Assembly (NCBI RefSeq): GCF_001306415.1 | Contig: NZ_LDJX01000004.1 | Span: forward strand, 285,501-349,500 | Length of the DNA: 64,000 nucleotides | Reading direction: 5' to 3' | DNA from: Croceitalea dokdonensis DOKDO 023 | GTDB taxonomy: Bacteria > Bacteroidota > Bacteroidia > Flavobacteriales > Flavobacteriaceae | Shown: positions 57,367-64,000 of the stretch, piece after piece | Layout: the number at the start of each line of letters is the position of its first letter | Position numbering within the stretch: position 1 is the first letter of the stretch | Made by a program: the position numbers and the translations under genes | Notes under the pieces: model-generated | The model's database searches: none | The model's input: only the letters and a program-made list of their open reading frames with translations | What the model was told of the DNA's origin: nothing

Positions 57367-57474
57367 AACAGGAACCGAGCTCGTGTTTTGAATTAAAAAA
57401 GTATCATTTAGTTTGAATCTGACTTGTTAAAATACAGTGACCAATTACTCCCATTGGGAGCTTAGATAGGGATT

Positions 57475-58470
57475 ATGAAAGAAACATTAAACAGATTGAT
57501 CAACCACGAAATCCTAGAAAAAGAGGATGCCAAACAGGTCTTGGTCAATATCGCCAAGGGTAATTACAATACCAGCCAGATAGCTGCTTTTTTAACGGTA
57601 TATATGATGCGTAGCATTACCATTGATGAACTAGAAGGTTTTAGGGATGCCCTTTTGGAACTTTGCCTTGCGGTAGATTTATCTGCATACAACCCCATTG
57701 ATTTATGCGGTACGGGCGGGGATGGAAAAGACACCTTTAATATTTCTACATTGGCATCTTTTGTCACTGCTGGGGCCGGAATCAAGGTAACCAAGCATGG
57801 CAATTACGGTGTATCCTCCAAATGTGGTAGCAGTAATGTCATGGAATTCTTAGGTATCAAATTCAGTAATGAACCAGATTTTCTGACCAGAAGTATTGAA
57901 GAAGCTGGGATTTGCGTACTGCACGCACCTTTGTTTCATCCGGCCATGAAAAATGTCGCACCCATACGAAGGGAATTGGCGGTAAAGACCTTTTTTAATA
58001 TGTTGGGACCCATGGTAAACCCAGCTTTCCCAAAGAACCAGATGGTTGGGGTCTTTAATTTGGAACTGGCCCGTATGTATGGTTATTTATACCAGAACAC
58101 AGACAAGAATTTTACCATTCTCCACGCGCTTGACGGCTATGACGAAATTAGCTTAACTGGGGAAACCAAGTCCATTTCCAACGGTACGGAAACCATGTTA
58201 AAACCAGAGGATTTTGGGCTAAAGCCTATTGCTGCCACAGACATTATGGGCGGGGAAGATATCGCAGATTCCGCTCGAATATTTCTAAATATTTTAAATG
58301 GCAAGGGCACCGACCCCCAAAACAACGTAGTTTGCGCCAATGCCGGTATAGCCATTGCCACCGTAGAGGGTACCACCCCAAAAAAGGGTTTTGAAAAAGC
58401 CAAGGAGTCACTAATGAATGGTCTGGGATTGAAAGCCTTGAAAAAGTTACAAGAAATCAGCAAGCATTAA
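57475..58470 (+). CDS. trpD: Anthranilate phosphoribosyltransferase
   Basis: A 331-residue enzyme transferring phosphoribose from PRPP to anthranilate. GTGGDGKDTFNIST (about 81-94) binds PRPP; KHGNYGVSSKCGSSNVMEFL (about 105-124) and the PIRRELAVKTFFNMLGPMVN segment are typical. Standard length. Separate from trpG (no fusion), with a 108-base gap. Confidence 0.97.
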   Translation: MKETLNRLINHEILEKEDAKQVLVNIAKGNYNTSQIAAFLTVYMMRSITIDELEGFRDALLELCLAVDLSAYNPIDLCGTGGDGKDTFNISTLASFVTAGAGIKVTKHGNYGVSSKCGSSNVMEFLGIKFSNEPDFLTRSIEEAGICVLHAPLFHPAMKNVAPIRRELAVKTFFNMLGPMVNPAFPKNQMVGVFNLELARMYGYLYQNTDKNFTILHALDGYDEISLTGETKSISNGTETMLKPEDFGLKPIAATDIMGGEDIADSARIFLNILNGKGTDPQNNVVCANAGIAIATVEGTTPKKGFEKAKESLMNGLGLKALKKLQEISKH

Positions 58471-58491
58471 CATTGTTTAATTGGGTAGCAC

Positions 58492-59277
58492 ATGAACATA
58501 CTAGAAAAAATAGTTGCGGATAAATACAAAGAAATCGCCTTAAAAAAAAGCCTGGTTCCTGCATCGCAATTGGAGCAATCGGTTCTGTTTTCCCGCAATA
58601 CCGCTTCCTTGGCAAATGCCTTAAAAAATAGCAGCTCTGGAATTATCGCAGAGCATAAAAGACGCTCCCCATCAAAACAGACCATTAATCAACATACCAA
58701 TGTGGGCCAAGTAGCAAAAGCCTATGAAAATGCGGGTGCTTGCGGTATGAGCGTGCTCACGGACATTAAGTATTTTGGGGGATCGCTGGAAGACCTTTTA
58801 CTGGCACGGGCCTCCGTAAGCATGCCCCTACTCAGAAAAGAATTTATTGTGGATGAGTACCAACTTCTGGAAGCAAAGGCCTTTGGCGCGGATATCATCC
58901 TACTCATTGCAGCAGTGTTAACAAGGGAGCAGATAAAAACCCTATCAGAAACAGCAAAGAGCTTAGGGTTAGAAGTCTTATTAGAGGTTCATAACCAAGA
59001 AGAACTGCACAAAGGGCTTATGCCCAATGTGGATATGTTAGGGGTTAACAATCGTAATCTCAAAACGTTTACGGTAAGTTTAGAAACCAGTAAAAGCCTC
59101 TCCAAACTTATTCCCGCAGAGTTTGTGAAAGTCTCCGAAAGTGGCATTAGTTCCATTGACGCTATCAAGGACTTAAAGACTTACGGGTACCACGGTTTTT
59201 TAATTGGTGAGAATTTTATGAAAACGGAAAATCCTGGGGAAAGTGCCAAGGCATTTATTCATAAGTTAAAAAATTGA
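58492..59277 (+). CDS. trpC: Indole-3-glycerol phosphate synthase
   Basis: A 261-residue (beta/alpha)8 enzyme that closes the indole ring. Catalytic lysine regions are visible: AEHKRRSPSK (about 54-63), LLRKEFIVDEYQ (about 111-122) and the glutamate-containing LEVLLEVHNQEE (about 161-172). VNNRNLKTF, VSESGIS and GFLIGENFMK bind phosphate. It is not fused to trpF. 21 bases separate it from trpD. Confidence 0.97.
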   Translation: MNILEKIVADKYKEIALKKSLVPASQLEQSVLFSRNTASLANALKNSSSGIIAEHKRRSPSKQTINQHTNVGQVAKAYENAGACGMSVLTDIKYFGGSLEDLLLARASVSMPLLRKEFIVDEYQLLEAKAFGADIILLIAAVLTREQIKTLSETAKSLGLEVLLEVHNQEELHKGLMPNVDMLGVNNRNLKTFTVSLETSKSLSKLIPAEFVKVSESGISSIDAIKDLKTYGYHGFLIGENFMKTENPGESAKAFIHKLKN

Positions 59278-59296
59278 GGTTAGGTTTTATAAATAG

Positions 59297-59407
59297 ATGA
59301 TGCACGACAATACACAGATTAAGCTTGGTTGGGACACCTTTCTATTCACCTTTTCCTTTTTTGTAGGCGATAGAAGTTCCCTATCTGGCAAAATGGATTT
59401 GATATGA
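59297..59407 (+). CDS. Possible small ORF overlapping the trpF start (ATGA)
   Basis: In the 126-base trpC-trpF gap an ATG (59297, with another at 59300) opens a 36-codon frame, MMHDNTQIKLGWDTFLFTFS then 16 more residues, whose TGA stop overlaps the trpF ATG as ATGA. I recognise no family. It could be a small peptide or simply a device for translational coupling, or chance. Confidence 0.3.
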   Translation: MMHDNTQIKLGWDTFLFTFSFFVGDRSSLSGKMDLI

Positions 59408-60042
59408 AACTAAAGGTATGTGGCATGAAATATAACCCGCTTGAGGTTGCGGCATTGCAACCAGACTATTTAGGTTTTATTTTTTGGCAAGGCTCATCAC
59501 GTTTTTTTGAGGGTGCAATGCCCCCAGTACAGCCCGGAATACAAAAAGTAGGGGTTTTTGTGGATGCCCCTATGAATGATGTTTTAAAAGCAATGGACAC
59601 TTATGATTTGGATGCCTTACAGCTCCATGGAAAGGAAACCCCAGACTACTGTGAAGCATTGCGGAGCACAACACGTAGTGTGGGCAATGTGCGCAGCATT
59701 ATCAAAGTATTTTCCATTAAAGACCAATTTAATTTTAAGGAATTGACGGCTTACGAAGATGTATGTGATTATTTCCTTTTTGACACCAAGGGAAAACTAC
59801 CGGGCGGCAATGGGTATACCTTTGACTGGAAAGTACTTGAAGAATACCCCTCAACAAAACCCTATTTTTTGAGCGGCGGGATTGGTTTGGACAACGTAGG
59901 GGATATTAAAGCCTTTTTGCAGCGAAAAGAAGCGCGTTATTGCCATGCTATTGATGTAAACAGCAGTTTTGAAACAAAAGCGGGATTGAAGGATATTAAA
60001 AAATTAAAGAAATTTGCAAACAAATTAAAAGAGCTCAACTAG
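59404..60042 (+). CDS. trpF: Phosphoribosylanthranilate isomerase
   Basis: A 212-residue (beta/alpha)8 enzyme. The catalytic Cys is in KVCGMKYN (Cys6), the general acid Asp is in YFLFDTKGK (about 119-127), and LQLHGKETPDYC (about 76-87) and FLSGGIGLDNVGD are typical. It performs an Amadori rearrangement in tryptophan synthesis. It stands separately, as in most Bacteroidetes. Confidence 0.96.
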   Translation: MKLKVCGMKYNPLEVAALQPDYLGFIFWQGSSRFFEGAMPPVQPGIQKVGVFVDAPMNDVLKAMDTYDLDALQLHGKETPDYCEALRSTTRSVGNVRSIIKVFSIKDQFNFKELTAYEDVCDYFLFDTKGKLPGGNGYTFDWKVLEEYPSTKPYFLSGGIGLDNVGDIKAFLQRKEARYCHAIDVNSSFETKAGLKDIKKLKKFANKLKELN

Positions 60043-60088
60043 ATGCCATAATCCTTTAAGATTATTAGGCTTAGCTCAACATGATGCT

Positions 60089-61300
60089 ATGAAAACAGAA
60101 ATGAAAAAAGAATTTATCGGGGGCTACCATGCAGACCAACGCGGCTATTACGGGGAGTTCGGCGGGGCTTTTATCCCTGAAATGCTCTACCCGAACGTAG
60201 AAGAGCTGCGCCAAAGGTATTTGGAGATTATGTACGAGGATTCCTTTCAAAAGGAATTCCATCAACTTTTAAAGGATTACGTGGGCCGTCCCTCCCCGTT
60301 GTATTATGCAAAACGCCTTTCTAAAAAACATCAAACCAAAGTTTACCTAAAACGTGAGGACCTTAATCACACAGGGGCACACAAGGTAAACAATACCATT
60401 GGACAGATTTTAATGGCAAAGAAATTAGGGAAGACCCGTATTATTGCAGAAACTGGTGCCGGCCAGCACGGTGTGGCCACCGCCACGGTATGTGCCTTAA
60501 TGGGCATGGAATGCATTGTTTATATGGGTGAAATAGATATTGCCCGCCAGGCGCCCAATGTGGCCCGCATGAAAATGCTCGGGGCTACCGTAAGGCCAGC
60601 GTTATCTGGTAGTCGCACCTTAAAGGACGCCACCAACGAAGCTATACGGGATTGGATAAACAATCCAGTAGATACCCATTACATCATTGGTTCGGCCATT
60701 GGGCCACACCCCTACCCTGATATGGTTACACGGTTTCAATCCGTGATTTCCGAAGAAATAAAATGGCAGTTGAAAGAGAAGGAAGGACGTGAAAATCCAG
60801 ATTATGTGGTGGCCTGTATCGGCGGTGGAAGCAATGCAGCAGGAACCTATCACCATTTTTTGGACCAGCCAGAAGTTGGTATTATAGCGGTTGAAGCTGC
60901 TGGTAAAGGAGTGGAAACCGGAGAAAGCGCGGCAACCTCAGCATTAGGTAAGGTTGGAATCATACACGGCTGTAAGACCATGCTGATGCAAACAGAAGAC
61001 GGGCAAATTACGGAACCTTACTCCATTTCCGCAGGATTGGATTATCCTGGCGTAGGGCCAATGCATTCACATTTATATACCTCTGGAAGGGCAGCGTTTT
61101 ATTCCGCCACCGATGATGAAGCCATGACGGCAGGCCTAGAACTTTCGCAATTGGAAGGTATAATTCCGGCCATAGAAACGGGCCATGCCTTTGCCATTTT
61201 CCAACATAAGACCTTTGAACCTGATGACATTGTGGTCATTAGCCTTTCTGGACGGGGGGATAAGGATTTACAAACCTATATTGATTATTTCAAACTTTAA
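60089..61300 (+). CDS. trpB: Tryptophan synthase beta chain
   Basis: A 403-residue PLP enzyme condensing indole and serine. The PLP lysine is Lys99 in HTGAHKVNNTIGQ, and GGGSNAAGTYH (about 250-260) binds the PLP phosphate. The length and start (YGEFGGAFIPEML) match the TrpB1 class that pairs with TrpA. ATG 60089 is used; the second ATG at 60101 is possible. Confidence 0.98.
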   Translation: MKTEMKKEFIGGYHADQRGYYGEFGGAFIPEMLYPNVEELRQRYLEIMYEDSFQKEFHQLLKDYVGRPSPLYYAKRLSKKHQTKVYLKREDLNHTGAHKVNNTIGQILMAKKLGKTRIIAETGAGQHGVATATVCALMGMECIVYMGEIDIARQAPNVARMKMLGATVRPALSGSRTLKDATNEAIRDWINNPVDTHYIIGSAIGPHPYPDMVTRFQSVISEEIKWQLKEKEGRENPDYVVACIGGGSNAAGTYHHFLDQPEVGIIAVEAAGKGVETGESAATSALGKVGIIHGCKTMLMQTEDGQITEPYSISAGLDYPGVGPMHSHLYTSGRAAFYSATDDEAMTAGLELSQLEGIIPAIETGHAFAIFQHKTFEPDDIVVISLSGRGDKDLQTYIDYFKL

Positions 61301-61341
61301 TTTCATATCCGTTACGGCGTAAATGAAATGACCGAAAACCT

Positions 61342-62124
61342 ATGAACAGAATCAACCAAAAAATGCAACAGAAAAACCAGGCTACAGGAGCGCCAGGAAA
61401 GTTGCTCTCTATCTATTTCACCTCTGGTTATCCAAACCTGGACGATACCGTGACCATCATTCAACAACTGGAAAAGAATGGGGTGGACATGGTTGAAATT
61501 GGTTTGCCCTTTAGCGATCCCTTGGCAGACGGCCCTACCATACAGGAGAGCTCCACCGTAGCACTTAAAAATGGGATGACCACGGAAAAGTTGTTTGAGC
61601 AGTTGCGCGGGGTTCGGGATTTGGTCTCCATTCCTTTGATTGCCATGGGATACTTTAATCCCATGCTCCAATACGGTGTGGAAGCCTTTTGCAAAAAATG
61701 CCATGAAATTGGCATTGATGGCATCATTATGCCAGACCTACCTTTGGATGTGTACCAAGAAGAATATGAGGCGATTTTTAAAAAATACGGACTGATCAAT
61801 ATTTTTCTCATCACTCCGCAGACCAGCGAAGAACGCATCAGGGAAATAGACGAAGCCTCGGAAGGGTTTATATACATGGTAAGCTCCGCCAGCGTCACCG
61901 GTTCTAAATCTGGTTTTGGAACGGAACAGGAAGCTTATTTTAAACGTGTTGCCTCCATGAACCTAAAAAACCCACAAATTGTAGGGTTTGGCATCAAAGA
62001 TGCCCAAACGTTTCAACAGGCCACCAAAACCGCAAAAGGGGGCATTATAGGCTCAGCATTTATAAAGCACCTGACGGAACATGGGGTAGCATCAATATCA
62101 GACTTTATTCAAAGAATTAGGTAA
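61342..62124 (+). CDS. trpA: Tryptophan synthase alpha chain
   Basis: A 260-residue TIM-barrel enzyme that cleaves indole-glycerol phosphate, channelling indole to TrpB. Catalytic Glu52 and Asp63 lie in VEIGLPFSDPLADGPTIQ, and MPDLPLDVYQEE and YMVSSASVTGSKSGF are typical. It closes the trpEGDCFBA set, which has all seven functions in one run. No terminator with a clear T-run was seen in the 160 bases after it. Confidence 0.97.
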   Translation: MNRINQKMQQKNQATGAPGKLLSIYFTSGYPNLDDTVTIIQQLEKNGVDMVEIGLPFSDPLADGPTIQESSTVALKNGMTTEKLFEQLRGVRDLVSIPLIAMGYFNPMLQYGVEAFCKKCHEIGIDGIIMPDLPLDVYQEEYEAIFKKYGLINIFLITPQTSEERIREIDEASEGFIYMVSSASVTGSKSGFGTEQEAYFKRVASMNLKNPQIVGFGIKDAQTFQQATKTAKGGIIGSAFIKHLTEHGVASISDFIQRIR

Positions 62125-62284
62125 TTGGTCTTACTTTGGTCTCCATAATTTGGTCATATATCTAAGGATTCTTTTACAGGATTATAAGATCCCTGTTGGT
62201 ATCGGCCTTAATTTAAAATCCTTACCATGGTTTTTTGGCATACCCACCATTTTGTACTAGTTTTTAACCTAATAAAGTTACCGA

Positions 62285-63781
62285 ATGAAAAGATTTTGTA
62301 ATTCCCTAGTTATCTTCATTTTTTGTATCGCAATACAGGCCCAAGATTCAACCGCAGTTAAATCTCAGGTGGCCAAGGCCATTAATGAACTTCGTGATTT
62401 TGTGTCGCTGCCCAATGACGCCTTGGACAGGGAGGCCATAGAAGATAATTTGATTTGGCTAAAGAAAAATTTTAACGCTAGGGGCTTTAACACCACCGAA
62501 CTCCCTACGGAAAACCACCCTTTGTTTTTTGCAGCACTGCCCATGCAGGACAACAAGCCAACAGTGCTGTTTTATATGCATTTTGATGGGCAATCCGTTG
62601 ATGCCTCCAAGTGGGCACAACCAAATCCGTACCAGGTGGTCTTAAAAGAGCCTACTGATAACGGTTGGCAGACCCATCCCTTTGAGGAAATGCTGGAGGA
62701 TATTAATTATAATTGGAGGTTGTTTGGACGCTCTACCTCTGATGACAAAGGGCCCATTATCATGTTCTTAAATGCCATAGACCTCCTCAACAAAGATGGG
62801 AGGGAACTACAATATAACGTAAAGGTTATCTTGGACGGTGAAGAGGAAAGAAGCAGTAAGCCCCTACCAACGGCCGTAAAACAATATCGAGAACTGTTAG
62901 AGGCAGATTTTTTGATCATCAATGATGGCCCAGTCCATGCTTCGGAAAAGCCTACCTTAGTATACGGTTGCCGTGGCATTACCACCTTGGGAATCACCAC
63001 CTATGGGCCAATCAAGCCCCAACATAGCGGACATTATGGCAATTACGCGCCAAACCCAGGATTTCAATTGGCGCAACTATTGGCCAGCATGAAAGACAAC
63101 GAAGGCCGTGTCACCATAAAAGGCTATTATGACGGCATCTCCCTGGATGAGGGTACACAGGCCATTTTAAGAAGTGTGCCGGACAACAATGCTAAAATTG
63201 CAGAAAGATTACAGTTTAAAACAGCAGAAAAAGTTGGGGGTTTTTACCAAGAGAGTTTACAGTTTCCCAGCTTAAACATACGCGGATTGGGGTCCGGCTG
63301 GATCGGAGATCAAGCAAGGACCATTGTTCCCGCTACCGCTACCGCGGAATTAGACCTAAGATTGGTACCAGAGTCCGATGGCAATAAACTTAAAACATTG
63401 GTCAAAAGCCATATTGCCAAACAAGGATTCACCATCTTGGACACCGTTCCCACCAAGGAGCAACGCTTAGAGAACAACAAAATCGTCACCATAAAAGAGG
63501 GTAACGTGACGGATGCATTCAGAACCGATCTAAACAATCCTTTTGGAAAGAAATTGGTCCAAATTTTAGAGGAGACCTTTAAAGAAGAGGTGGTTCAGAT
63601 TCGTATTATGGGAGGTACGGTACCTATTGCACCGTTTATTAACGAACTGCAGGTGCCAGCCTTTATCGTCCCAATGGTGAATCCGGACAACAACCAACAC
63701 AGCCCCAATGAAAATTTAAAGATTGGGCAACTGGCCTATGGCATCCGGGCCTTCTATGGAATATTGGGCAGTTTTAACTAG
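62285..63781 (+). CDS. Secreted M20 family metallopeptidase
   Basis: A 498-residue zinc peptidase. Signal peptide 1-19 (IFCIAIQAQ). The first metal ligand is His97 in FYMHFDGQSVD, with STSDDKGPIIM supplying the bridging Asp, VILDGEEERSSKPLP the catalytic Glu, and GGTVPIAPFINELQVPAFIV the late ligands. The dimerisation lid domain lies at about 230-370. Many homologues are dipeptidases or carboxypeptidases; the substrate is not clear. Periplasmic or secreted location is inferred. Its stop codon overlaps that of the convergent ppc gene in CTAG. Confidence 0.9.
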   Translation: MKRFCNSLVIFIFCIAIQAQDSTAVKSQVAKAINELRDFVSLPNDALDREAIEDNLIWLKKNFNARGFNTTELPTENHPLFFAALPMQDNKPTVLFYMHFDGQSVDASKWAQPNPYQVVLKEPTDNGWQTHPFEEMLEDINYNWRLFGRSTSDDKGPIIMFLNAIDLLNKDGRELQYNVKVILDGEEERSSKPLPTAVKQYRELLEADFLIINDGPVHASEKPTLVYGCRGITTLGITTYGPIKPQHSGHYGNYAPNPGFQLAQLLASMKDNEGRVTIKGYYDGISLDEGTQAILRSVPDNNAKIAERLQFKTAEKVGGFYQESLQFPSLNIRGLGSGWIGDQARTIVPATATAELDLRLVPESDGNKLKTLVKSHIAKQGFTILDTVPTKEQRLENNKIVTIKEGNVTDAFRTDLNNPFGKKLVQILEETFKEEVVQIRIMGGTVPIAPFINELQVPAFIVPMVNPDNNQHSPNENLKIGQLAYGIRAFYGILGSFN

Positions 63782-64000
63782 GCCGAATTCCTACTCGCGT
63801 TGATATTACCATATAAGGAACGAGTCACAATTTTTTCATAAAGCTCTTTGTACTCCGTGTTTTGGGTAATCTGGTACAATGCATTTTGTTGAATGACCAA
63901 CAAGGGCAACACAATATTTTCACGGATTTTTACGGACTCCCTAGAAACCGCTTCGTCTTCCATCAATATTTTATGTCCAGAGACCTCTAAAAGCATTTTC
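63778..64000 (-). CDS. ppc: Phosphoenolpyruvate carboxylase, C-terminal end (5' end outside window)
   Basis: The 73 residues visible run from the window edge to a stop at 63778. The sequence includes RENIVLPLLVIQQNALYQIT and ends TRSLYGNINASRNSA. This matches the PEP carboxylase C-terminus in its helices and in the closing hydrophobic-Asn-x-x-x-x-Arg-Asn-(S/T)-(A/G) pattern where the conserved terminal glycine/alanine reaches the active site. The upstream part cannot be seen. The frame stays open to the edge, so an internal ATG at 63996 is not the start. Confidence 0.7.
   Translation of the reverse strand, partial: KMLLEVSGHKILMEDEAVSRESVKIRENIVLPLLVIQQNALYQITQNTEYKELYEKIVTRSLYGNINASRNSA

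Overview
The window is a stretch of chromosome from a marine-type Flavobacteriaceae (Bacteroidota). The evidence is the Bacteroidetes promoter form (TTG, about 19 bases, TAnnTTTG), the lack of Shine-Dalgarno sites, PorP/SprF and PorE-like proteins of the type IX secretion system (T9SS), type B (gliding-motility-type) C-terminal sorting domains, DUF5916, DUF3667 and DUF2851 families, and RpoB and RpoC of Bacteroidetes size. No phage, IS element, rRNA operon or CRISPR array was seen.

Layout. 1-5.4 kb (+): the tail of a DUF5916 protein and a complete tandem paralogue, a DUF819 membrane protein, a DUF3667 gene broken by two compensating frameshifts, and a DUF4369 lipoprotein. 5.5-7.7 kb (-): idi, a QueD/PTPS-like gene, manA and a small conserved gene. 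7.8-26.8 kb (-): two back-to-back surface-protein modules. The first in transcription order (26844 to 19417) is a 1483-residue thrombospondin-type-3 (TSP3) repeat protein, a PorP/SprF protein and a PorE-like OmpA protein, ending in a clear terminator. The second (19076 to 7791) is a 2153-residue repeat protein, a 594-residue fibre-like protein, a 672-residue TSP3 protein with a standard type B sorting domain, and a second PorP/SprF. These look like large secreted or surface fibres with their dedicated outer-membrane partners.

27-44.8 kb is core information processing: prfC (+), then on the minus strand tufA, tRNA-Trp, secE, nusG, rplK, rplA, rplJ, rplL, rpoB, rpoC and a DUF3467 gene; upstream of tufA are tRNA-Thr(GGT), tRNA-Gly, tRNA-Tyr and tRNA-Thr(TGT), then hpf, a Xer recombinase and rpsU. 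Two of the tRNAs (Trp, Thr-GGT) are followed by duplicated pieces of their own 3' ends combined with short dispersed repeats; in one case a 20-base palindrome sits exactly inside the tRNA copy.

44.9-53.2 kb (-) is housekeeping: acyl-CoA dehydrogenase, HhH protein, a Na+/alanine-type symporter with unusual periplasmic N-terminal domains, a K+ channel, PspC, DUF2851, rhodanese, and two thioredoxin-fold proteins. 53.3-55.0 kb (+) is a MarR, nitroreductase and YceI unit with a palindromic operator candidate. 55.1-62.1 kb (+) is a full trpEGDCFBA operon, preceded by an apparently leaderless 17-residue leader peptide with three consecutive Trp codons and an attenuator hairpin. The window ends with an M20 peptidase and the 3' end of a convergent PEP carboxylase gene.

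The best candidates for undescribed biology are the paired giant-fibre/PorP modules, the tRNA 3'-end duplications with palindrome insertion, the leaderless trp attenuator, and the symporter with SprB-like and lipoyl-like domains.
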